64,000 nt of DNA from Gottschalkiaceae bacterium SANA. Lineage in GTDB: Bacteria > Bacillota > Clostridia > Tissierellales > GPF-1. The stretch covers positions 1,612,001 through 1,676,000 of the forward strand of contig AP028876.1 in NCBI GenBank assembly GCA_036323355.1, read 5' to 3'. Below, in pieces: positions 57,606 to 64,000 of the stretch (its first letter is position 1; every line of letters starts with the position of its first letter). Below the pieces are notes generated by a model. It did no database searches. It saw only the letters and a list, made by a program, of their open reading frames with translations, and had not been told where the DNA came from. Position numbers and translations under genes: made by a program.

Positions 57606-59464
57606 TGCGAAATTTTAAGTTCAAGAATTTCAAAGGCAATTTGAATATTCAAGCGATCGCTGTAGTCATTAAGATGAAGTTCAAGAATTTCTTCGATTCG
57701 CTTTAATCGATAAGTTAAGGTATTTCCGTGGATAAATAGTTGGTCTTTTGTTTTTGTCCAACTATTATTGGTGTGGATATAGATTTTCAAGGTATCTAAA
57801 AGACGACCATTGGATTTTTGATCGTAAATAATCAATGGACCTAGGGTATCCAGTGCGAATTGCTGTAATTCATTATTGTCGTTATTTAATAGAAAGCGTT
57901 TCACTTTTAGTTGTGAGTAGAAGACCAAGAAATCATCTTTGTGATAGATCGTACCGATTTCTATGGCGTATTGTGTCTGTAGATAGGCTTCCTTGAATTC
58001 TCTTAGGTCTCTAAATAGTGTGCTTGCGCCTGCACGTAATCGCCATTCTTTTTTAATGAGTAACCAAAGAAGTGGATCTTTTGCAAGCATTTCCCAAAGA
58101 GCGTCCGCTTCAATATTTTCATCTAAGTCTTGATTGCTTTCCAATAAAAAAATCAACTGTGTGCCCTTGAGAAAGGGGATTATTTGCGAGGATAGGGGGT
58201 GGAGGGCTTTGATAAATTGCTCTTGTAAGGCTTTCATATTACTTGTTGAATGAGTGAGCAAGGGATTGGAGTTACTTGTGGTATTGAGGGGTTCAAGGTC
58301 GATTACAAGCAGGGCATGGAGTTGCTTTTTGCGATACCCATAGTTTGAGATGGTGCGGTGAATAAACTCAACGTCTCGATAAGCCAAGAGCGTATCAAGG
58401 AACTCTCCTTTTACTCTTAGCTCGGTGGAGTGAATATCCTGAATTTTTAAGAGGATTAAGGCCAAGACTGCGAGACTTCTTTCAATGGCAATGGATTCCT
58501 TTTCTGCATGATGCTCGGGTGGATTGAGAATACCGAGCCATCCATAATTTTCTTGATTGATTAAGACGGGTAGAAAGCGGATGACACAGGGGACTTTCGG
58601 ATCAAGAAATTGAGTCGGCTGGATCTGAGACAGCCGACCCGCCCAATCAAGTCGTGAAGCTTCGAGTTGTTTCAAGGACTGGGTACTCGGTAAATGATGA
58701 CCGATAATTGCAAAGAGGGGACTTACCAATATTGTATCAAGTTTGATCAGTCGAGACATCTCTTGTAAGATATCGACGGGATCACACCCATGAAGAATCA
58801 TATTAGTGAATTTTGTGTGGAGATCAAGAGTAAACTTATAGGCATTTTTTTGCATCTCAATTGTGCGGTTGTTTTCTTCTAAATCGGCTGAGTTCTTGCT
58901 TTCTCTCTCGAGACTCATGGCGCTATTGATCGCAACGGACGCTTGAATGGAGATGGATTCTAAAAATATTAAATCTTCTTCTGTTAATTTTGCATCTTCT
59001 CGGAAACCATCAATTACAATAACACCGAAGCAACGGTCTCGAAAAATCAGTGGGCAAGAGATGGTGCTGTGTATATTAGGGAAAATCTCATGGAAAACAT
59101 GTTTGATCGTTTTTTGAGATCGTGGACTCATGGTGCTTGTGATGGCAGAGATATCTTTCGCACTATTTAACCGTAAAGGTTTTTTTTGAGTGAAAGTCAT
59201 ACCAGTAATCGATTCGTTGGGTTGAAGCTGAAGGTTTCCCATCTCGGATTCAAAGCCGATATAGGTTTTTGCCTCAAGACAATTTAAGTCCTCGTTGTAC
59301 AAAAAGATAATACCCGCATCACCATCTTTGATATTGGAGATAGACTCTGTTAAAAGCGACTGGAGGATATCGGGCATATCTTGCGTGGAGTTTAAGAGTT
59401 TGACAGATTCCAAAAGGGTTTCGAGTTTATTAATCTTATTGAGTAGAGCTTTTTCGTGATCCAT
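57575..59464 (-). CDS. GAF-domain PucR/CdaR-type transcriptional regulator
   Basis: The 629-residue protein has an N-terminal GAF region (about residues 25-180: SNIKDGDAGIIFLYN, CFGVIVIDGFR), a helical link and a PucR-type C-terminal HTH (LLDTLKIYIHTNNSWTKTKDQLFIHGNTLTYRLKRIEEIL as two segments around residues 555-595). PucR-like proteins activate catabolic genes in response to intermediates. It is divergent from two M20 amidohydrolase genes, its likely targets. The effector is unknown. It ends inside a bidirectional terminator. Confidence 0.88.
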   Translation of the reverse strand: MDHEKALLNKINKLETLLESVKLLNSTQDMPDILQSLLTESISNIKDGDAGIIFLYNEDLNCLEAKTYIGFESEMGNLQLQPNESITGMTFTQKKPLRLNSAKDISAITSTMSPRSQKTIKHVFHEIFPNIHSTISCPLIFRDRCFGVIVIDGFREDAKLTEEDLIFLESISIQASVAINSAMSLERESKNSADLEENNRTIEMQKNAYKFTLDLHTKFTNMILHGCDPVDILQEMSRLIKLDTILVSPLFAIIGHHLPSTQSLKQLEASRLDWAGRLSQIQPTQFLDPKVPCVIRFLPVLINQENYGWLGILNPPEHHAEKESIAIERSLAVLALILLKIQDIHSTELRVKGEFLDTLLAYRDVEFIHRTISNYGYRKKQLHALLVIDLEPLNTTSNSNPLLTHSTSNMKALQEQFIKALHPLSSQIIPFLKGTQLIFLLESNQDLDENIEADALWEMLAKDPLLWLLIKKEWRLRAGASTLFRDLREFKEAYLQTQYAIEIGTIYHKDDFLVFYSQLKVKRFLLNNDNNELQQFALDTLGPLIIYDQKSNGRLLDTLKIYIHTNNSWTKTKDQLFIHGNTLTYRLKRIEEILELHLNDYSDRLNIQIAFEILELKISHKKSPSGILS

Positions 59465-59480
59465 GGGCGCCTCCTTGCTT

Positions 59481-59570
59481 TGATTATACTATTATATCAA
59501 AAGCACAAACATATATGTAATATTTAGTTGTACACAACATAGAAAAAAAGGAGGAGTTTCGATATAATCA
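59481..59570. promoter_or_regulatory. Divergent control region with TGATTATA half-sites
   Basis: TGATTATA (59481-59488) and its complement form TTATATCA (59492-59499) face each other; another complement copy ATATAATCA is at 59562-59570. GTTGTACACAAC (59527-59538) is an additional 5-2-5 inverted repeat. The half-sites overlap likely -10 boxes on both strands, so part of the pattern may be promoter sequence. Confidence 0.4.
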
Positions 59571-59646
59571 AACCATACATGTTTCGAAAAGTTCATATTT
59601 TATGGCGGAAATGATACAATGGAACGAAACAGGAAGGGGCGAAGCT

Positions 59647-60819
59647 ATGACAATCAAAGAATCTGCAAAAGAATGTAAGGACTACGTAATCAATCTACGA
59701 CGTGAGTTTCATATGTACCCCGAAAAAAGTTTAGAAGAGGTGCGAACACAAAAACGCGTGATCGAAGAACTAACGAAACTAGAAATTCCTTTTGAACGGA
59801 TCGCAAATACTGGTGTGATTGGTACGATTGTGGGAGGGAAACCGGGAAAAACCATTGCTTTGCGTGCGGATATGGATGCTTTGGATCTTCAGGAAATTGC
59901 CGATGTACCTTATCGCTCTAAGAATGACGGATTTATGCATGGCTGTGGACACGATGGTCATACGGCATCTTTATTGGGCGCGGCCAAGGTTTTAAAGGAA
60001 ATCCAATCTGAATTACAGGGAACCGTAAAACTTTTCTTTCAACCAGCTGAGGAAGTTGCTCGTGGTGCAAAGAAGATGATTGCCGAAGGGGCTTTAAATG
60101 GGGTTGATTCTATTTTTGGCATCCACATATGGAATAGCTTGGAGTGTGGAAAGGTAAGTGTTGAAGCGGGACCCCGTATGGCATCTGCTGGGGAGTTCAC
60201 AATTAGAGTCAAAGGGAAAGGTGGTCATGGGGCAATGCCTCATCAAACCATTGATGCTGTTGTTGTTGGATCTTCGATTGTACTTGATCTGCAATCCATC
60301 GTAAGTAGGGAGATTCATCCCTCAGATCCTGCCGTGTTAAGCGTAGGGAAATTTGAAGCAGGAAGCAGAAACAATGTAATTGCAGAAGATGCTGTTATCA
60401 TTGGAACAACAAGATGTTATAACCACGAAGTCAATAATTTATTCGAAGATCGAATTCGGCGGGTGTGCCAACATACAGCCTTTGCACATGGTGCGACGGC
60501 GACATTGGAATATGAAACTTTGGTAATCCCCGTGATCAACGATGAGAAAATATCTGAAATAGCAGCTGGTTCTGTAGAAAAAATTCGCTCGAAAGAAGCA
60601 ATTCAGAGCTTTCCTGCATTAAATGTGGGCGAAGATTATTCTTTCTTTATGGATCAAGTGCCTGGCGTTTTGGCTTTGGTTGGGTGTAAAAAAGAAGCGG
60701 CGGAGTACTACCCGCATCACCATCCTATGTTTGATATTGATGAAGACAGTTTAGAAGTGGCAACAGCGCTTTATGCTCAGGTTGCTTATGATTTCTTGGC
60801 AGAAGGAGGCGAGGCATAA
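59647..60819 (+). CDS. M20D-family amidohydrolase (first of a tandem pair)
   Basis: The 390-residue protein resembles hippurate hydrolase, N-acyl-amino-acid amidohydrolases and IAA-amino-acid hydrolases. Metal motifs are ALRADMDALDLQEI, MHGCGHDGHTA and QPAEEVARGAKKMI, with a late His in HHHPMFD. ATG 59647 follows GGAAGGGG; an earlier frame to 59602 lacks a site. A second copy follows 1 bp after its stop codon. Substrates are N-acylated amino acids or similar amides; the PucR-type regulator opposite suggests induction by substrate. Confidence 0.92.
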   Translation: MTIKESAKECKDYVINLRREFHMYPEKSLEEVRTQKRVIEELTKLEIPFERIANTGVIGTIVGGKPGKTIALRADMDALDLQEIADVPYRSKNDGFMHGCGHDGHTASLLGAAKVLKEIQSELQGTVKLFFQPAEEVARGAKKMIAEGALNGVDSIFGIHIWNSLECGKVSVEAGPRMASAGEFTIRVKGKGGHGAMPHQTIDAVVVGSSIVLDLQSIVSREIHPSDPAVLSVGKFEAGSRNNVIAEDAVIIGTTRCYNHEVNNLFEDRIRRVCQHTAFAHGATATLEYETLVIPVINDEKISEIAAGSVEKIRSKEAIQSFPALNVGEDYSFFMDQVPGVLALVGCKKEAAEYYPHHHPMFDIDEDSLEVATALYAQVAYDFLAEGGEA

Positions 60820-60820
60820 A

Positions 60821-61984
60821 ATGATGAAGGAAGCGTTACTTCAAGAGGAATATGTAAGAGAACTTCGTCGAGAGTTTCATCGTCACCCAGAACCCAGCTG
60901 GGGAGAGGAGTGGACGTCCTCTCGCGTAATCGAAGAATTAACAGCCATGGGGATCGAATATAAAAGAATTGCAAAAACGGGTGTGATGGCTTGGATACCT
61001 GGTGCAAAACCAGGTAAAACAATAGCTTTACGAGCAGATATGGATGCTTTAGAAATTATAGAACTGAATGATTTAGAATTCAAATCAGAAATTGATGGAA
61101 TGATGCACGGCTGTGGCCACGATGGTCATACGGCCATGCTTTTGGGCGCCGCGAAGATATTGAAAAGCAAACAGGACGAAATTAGCGGAACGGTCAGATT
61201 GTTATTTCAACCTGCAGAAGAGTATGTTCAGGGTGCTAAAGCGATGATTGCAGATGGATGTCTAGAAGGTGTCGATGGAATTTTAGGAATCCATCTCTGG
61301 GCAGATTTACCTACAGGAGTTGTTTCTGTGGAAGCAGGTCCTCGAATGGCCTCTAGTGACAACTATGTCATTAATGTTAAGGGAAAGGGTGGCCATGGTG
61401 CCAATCCGCATGAAACGGTTGATGCCGTAGTTGTAGGAGCAGCGATTGTTCGAGATCTTCAAACCATTGCTAGCCGAAGGAGTTCGCCCCTTGAACCTGT
61501 TGTGGTAACAATTGGACGTTTTGCAAGTGGAACACGATTTAATGTGATTGCCCAGGAAGCGAAATTAGAAGGGACGGCACGGTGTTTTACCCCAGAACTT
61601 CGAGTTGAATTGGAAAAAAATATTAGTTTGGTTTCAAAAGAAGTTGCCAAAGCTTATCGTGCGGAAATTGAAATAGACTATTCCTTTGGTGTTGCTGCCT
61701 TGATTAATGATGAAACCTGTTCAAAGATTGCAGCTGGATCGGTTGGTAAAATTCTATCCCCAGAGGCTGTTCAGCCCATGGTTAAGACAACAGGAAGCGA
61801 AGACATGGCTGAATATATTTGCCGTGTACCTGGATTGATTGCTTTCGTTGGAACTGCAGACCCTAAAAAAGATGTCATCTACCCACATCATAATCCAAAA
61901 TTCGATATCGATGAAAATTCATTGGTGCATGGAACGGCATTGTATGTGCAATATGCTTTTGATTTTTTAAATTATGCGAAATAG
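60821..61984 (+). CDS. M20D-family amidohydrolase (second of a tandem pair)
   Basis: The 387-residue paralogue of the preceding gene keeps the same motifs (ALRADMDALEIIEL, MHGCGHDGHTA, QPAEEYVQGAKAM, HHNPKFDID), with long shared stretches such as VEAGPRMAS and KGKGGHGA. It arose by tandem duplication, and differences in the lid region may give another substrate range. Start ATG 60821 has GGAGGCGAGG in the end of the first gene. A terminator follows. Confidence 0.92.
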   Translation: MMKEALLQEEYVRELRREFHRHPEPSWGEEWTSSRVIEELTAMGIEYKRIAKTGVMAWIPGAKPGKTIALRADMDALEIIELNDLEFKSEIDGMMHGCGHDGHTAMLLGAAKILKSKQDEISGTVRLLFQPAEEYVQGAKAMIADGCLEGVDGILGIHLWADLPTGVVSVEAGPRMASSDNYVINVKGKGGHGANPHETVDAVVVGAAIVRDLQTIASRRSSPLEPVVVTIGRFASGTRFNVIAQEAKLEGTARCFTPELRVELEKNISLVSKEVAKAYRAEIEIDYSFGVAALINDETCSKIAAGSVGKILSPEAVQPMVKTTGSEDMAEYICRVPGLIAFVGTADPKKDVIYPHHNPKFDIDENSLVHGTALYVQYAFDFLNYAK

Positions 61985-61985
61985 G

Positions 61986-62017
61986 AAAAAGGAATGCTTA
62001 TGCATTCCTTTTTTTTA
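61986..62017. terminator. Terminator between the M20 pair and a convergent gene
   Basis: AAAAAGGAATGC and GCATTCCTTTTT pair exactly around TTAT, with long A and T runs on both sides. Confidence 0.9.
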
Positions 62018-62021
62018 CTAC

Positions 62022-62591
62022 TTATTCCCAACGTGAAGCTTCGCGTCCGCGTGCGGTTCGTATTGCCCATATAACGACACCTGTAACGATCAGAATGAAG
62101 GCTGTAGCGATGGCAGACCATTTGATCAAGCTGATGATGGGGAGCCATTTTTCTGCGAAGACCAATTGTGTTGGATAGAAGAGCATGATTATGATGGCAA
62201 AAGCATTTTCCGCATAGTCGAAGCCTAATCCGATTATGGGGAGCCATCGAATGCTGTTAATCAAAACCTCCTGGTTTGAATTCTGGAAAACCAAATGGAG
62301 ACAAGAATATAGGAACCAGGCATAAACAAGTGGCCAAATGAAATCATAAGTAATGCGTTGGCGAACATAGAAGGCTCGTCCTTCTTCTCCGATTGTGCCC
62401 GCTGTTTGATAAATCTCTTGGCCTGAGTAAAACAGACTAGTGTCCGGGAGCTTAGCATCCCCAAGAAGATCAGAACTTTTTTGGGAAGAATTCGGGAGAA
62501 TAAGAACCAAAAAAAATATAAAAAGAACGGTTGCCATCAGAAAACGACGGTATAGTAAGGCTTTTTCCATAGGTTGTTCTTGCTTTAACAT
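62022..62591 (-). CDS. Multi-span membrane protein of unknown function
   Basis: I do not recognise this protein of about 189 residues. It has four or five hydrophobic segments: ATVLFIFFLVLILP, FIWPLVYAWFLYSCLHLVF, LINSIRWLPIIGLGFDYAENAFAIIIML (about residues 100-128) and AIATAFILIVTGVVIWAI. The loop GQEIYQTAGTIGEEGRAFYVRQR lies outside or inside between the first two spans. ATG at 62591 follows AAGGGAG on the minus strand. Single gene, convergent with the M20 pair. Confidence 0.78.
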   Translation of the reverse strand: MLKQEQPMEKALLYRRFLMATVLFIFFLVLILPNSSQKSSDLLGDAKLPDTSLFYSGQEIYQTAGTIGEEGRAFYVRQRITYDFIWPLVYAWFLYSCLHLVFQNSNQEVLINSIRWLPIIGLGFDYAENAFAIIIMLFYPTQLVFAEKWLPIISLIKWSAIATAFILIVTGVVIWAIRTARGREASRWE

Positions 62592-62769
62592 AGGCGGCTC
62601 CCTTCTTGATAAAAAAATACCCGTTTTTACTGGACTGGAAACAGGTGTCATTTAATTGGCAAGGAAAGTCATAAAAAACCGCCCAATCAGTTGAAAAGTC
62701 TACCTGCATTTACTTTTTGTTATAAATAAGATAAAATAAATTTTATTGAATAATAAGAGGTGAGTGGGA

Positions 62770-63612
62770 ATGAAAGTTAGAATTGTAGTGGATACTTCTT
62801 GCGATTTGCAACCGGGTAGCGATTCAGAATTTGCATATGTACCCTTTGAGATAAAAGTTGGTGATGTGAGTTTTCATGATGATGAAAAGACGCAGATGGA
62901 ATTGCTTCTACTGATGAAAGAGGAGTCGACTGCCGCTAAATCTTCTTGTCCTTCACCGGCAGCATTTCTTAATACTTTCACTTGTGATGCGGAAGTGATA
63001 TTTGTTGTGACAATCTCGTCAAACTTAAGCGGCAGTTATAATAGTGCGAAAATTGCAAAAGAAATCTATTTAGAGGAGAATCCAGACAAGGACATTTTTG
63101 TGGTTGATTCCTTAAGTGCTTCTGCAGGAGAAACGGCTATTGCATACTATATTCAGGACGCATTAGAAGTAGAGCGTTTTCAAACGATGGAAGAACTGTT
63201 TCTTGCTACAAAAGCCTATGCAAAAACCGTCAAAACACTATTTGTATTAGAAGATTTATCTAATTTAGTGAAGAATGGACGAATGGGAAAACTGGCTGGT
63301 CTATTTGCAGCTTTTTTACATATTAAACCTGTTTTAGGGGATGATGGAAATGGAGAAATCGTTTTATATAAAAAGAGCCGGGGAACCAAGAAGGCTTTAA
63401 GGGACTTGATGACAGCAATAGAGGAACGTGGAAAAGATTTAAATCTAGAGGATCGAATCTTGTATATTTCTCATTGCAATGCAAAGCAAAAGGCTTTGCA
63501 GGTTAAAGCACTTGCTGAAGGACAGTTCTCTTTTGCAGAGATTAAGATTTTTGAAACCAATGGTCTCAGTACGGTCTATGCGGGAGATGGGGGCATTGTA
63601 CTTGCATTTTAG
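62770..63612 (+). CDS. DegV family fatty-acid-binding protein
   Basis: The 280-residue protein has the DegV N-terminal VVDTSCDLQPGSD, the phosphatase-like SISSNLSGSYNSAKIA-type loop (TISSNLSGSYNSA) and the C-terminal LVKNGRMGKLAG region with IKPVLGDDGNGEI. FakB-type members bind fatty acids for phosphorylation by FakA. ATG 62770 follows GAGGTGAG; GTG 62764 is less likely. Single-gene unit. Confidence 0.92.
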   Translation: MKVRIVVDTSCDLQPGSDSEFAYVPFEIKVGDVSFHDDEKTQMELLLLMKEESTAAKSSCPSPAAFLNTFTCDAEVIFVVTISSNLSGSYNSAKIAKEIYLEENPDKDIFVVDSLSASAGETAIAYYIQDALEVERFQTMEELFLATKAYAKTVKTLFVLEDLSNLVKNGRMGKLAGLFAAFLHIKPVLGDDGNGEIVLYKKSRGTKKALRDLMTAIEERGKDLNLEDRILYISHCNAKQKALQVKALAEGQFSFAEIKIFETNGLSTVYAGDGGIVLAF

Positions 63613-63613
63613 A

Positions 63614-63650
63614 AAAAGAGTCGAAATCTTCGAAGATTTCGACTCTTTTA
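63614..63650 (+). terminator. Terminator after the DegV gene
   Basis: AAAAGAGTCGAAATCTTCG and its exact complement make a 36-bp continuous dyad ending in TTTT. Confidence 0.92.
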
Positions 63651-63705
63651 TTGTTTAATGGGAAAACAATAAATTGTAAGCTGGAAAACAAATTGGGTTT
63701 TTCCT

Positions 63706-63752
63706 AAATTGTGAGTGAAATCACAATTTTTCCTGAAAATATGTCGTATAAT
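63706..63752 (+). promoter_or_regulatory. Crp/Fnr-type operator and -10 element of pflB
   Basis: AAATTGTGA (63706-63714) and TCACAATTT (63721-63729) are exact arms around a 6-bp spacer, the TGTGA-N6-TCACA consensus. TATAAT is at 63747-63752, starting 29.5 bp from the dyad centre, so the box lies near -41.5. No good -35 box is present, as expected for activator-dependent promoters. Confidence 0.88.
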
Positions 63753-63793
63753 AACCATATCGCAAGATTCTTAGGCTTGAAAGGGGATAAACG

Positions 63794-64000
63794 ATGAAAA
63801 ATCAGGAAAACTTTAACTCGGGGAAATGGCAAGAAACCATCGATGTACGAGACTTTATTCAAAAAAATTATACTCCTTACCGGGGTGATGAGGCATTTTT
63901 GACAGGAAAGAGTCAAAAAACAACACTTCTATGGGAAAAGGCGGAAAACCTGATTGCTGAGGAAATTAAAAAAGGCATTATTGGTGTCGATACGGAAACA
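63794..64000 (+). CDS. pflB: Pyruvate formate-lyase, N-terminal part (cut by window edge)
   Basis: The first 69 codons are present and open to base 64000. The N-terminus (FNSGKWQETIDVRDFIQKNYTPYRGDEAFL, quoted from residue 7 on) and GIIGVDTET are typical of PflB, which splits pyruvate with CoA into acetyl-CoA and formate through a glycyl radical. The start follows AAAGGGG. The Crp/Fnr-type promoter upstream fits anaerobic or redox induction. The radical site and activase gene are outside the window. Confidence 0.93.
   Translation, partial: MKNQENFNSGKWQETIDVRDFIQKNYTPYRGDEAFLTGKSQKTTLLWEKAENLIAEEIKKGIIGVDTET

Noticed and set aside
1-64000. Search for tRNA, rRNA, insertion sequences, prophage genes and attachment sites
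   Set aside because: None recognised by eye in any intergenic region or coding frame; a dedicated tRNA or IS search was not possible here.

Overview
The window reads as chromosome of a strictly anaerobic, low-GC Gram-positive bacterium of the class Clostridia. Supporting signs are strong AGGAGG ribosome binding sites, intrinsic hairpin-plus-T terminators after nearly every operon, sigma-A promoters, a CIRCE element, cre-like boxes, and an enzyme set that is anaerobic throughout: two tungsten aldehyde:ferredoxin oxidoreductases, an [FeFe]-hydrogenase, a flavodiiron protein and the start of pyruvate formate-lyase. I see no insertion sequence, prophage, CRISPR array, tRNA or rRNA. I do not assign a genus.

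Layout. 1-13975 is a tungsten region: the tail of one AOR, a small unknown gene, a sigma-54 activator, a 50-bp dyad and a sigma-54 promoter in front of a complete AOR, its MoaD-like carrier and ThiF-like activator. A Moco/Tuco-type riboswitch with terminator then precedes tupABC, two moeA genes (the second fused to a binding-protein domain), moaA, moaC, a MOSC protein and mogA. 14041-15338 holds a GNAT enzyme and a lipoprotein barnase with its barstar. 15437-18850 holds a regulator made of a TIM barrel plus AraC HTH, followed by a Tm-1-like gene and the free-standing TIM-barrel enzyme. 19062-20129 is a c-di-GMP-I riboswitch controlling a secreted repeat protein. 21561-24916 encodes a compact three-subunit NADH-linked [FeFe]-hydrogenase. 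27039-30781 is a TPP-riboswitch thiamine salvage operon. 32560-42133 groups an M42 peptidase, an RpiR regulator, an oligopeptide ABC transporter, a creatininase-family amidohydrolase and isoaspartyl dipeptidase. 42286-51843 holds a NERD-HRDC protein, a HAD phosphatase, a flavodiiron protein, pirin, leucyl aminopeptidase, YwbE, a beta-carbonic anhydrase and a LemA/DUF2207 pair. 51945-64000 holds an Fpg-like protein without its catalytic proline, malic enzyme with a 2-hydroxycarboxylate transporter, CIRCE-controlled htpG, a PucR-type regulator divergent from twin M20 amidohydrolases, a membrane protein, DegV and the start of pflB.

How it fits together (inference). Aldehydes would be oxidised by AOR with reduction of ferredoxin; tungstate uptake and pterin cofactor assembly sit next door and are probably cofactor-sensed. 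Surplus reductant can leave as H2. Peptides and malate feed in through dedicated transporters, and malate is decarboxylated to pyruvate. The flavodiiron and pflB promoters carry the same Crp/Fnr-type box at the same distance from the -10 hexamer, which points to one redox or global regulator acting on both.

The items most worth following are the enzyme-like TIM-barrel regulator next to its own paralogue in a split Tm-1 operon, the paired Crp/Fnr promoters, the sigma-54 control of AOR, the riboswitches, and the altered H-site and accessory-cluster motifs of the hydrogenase.
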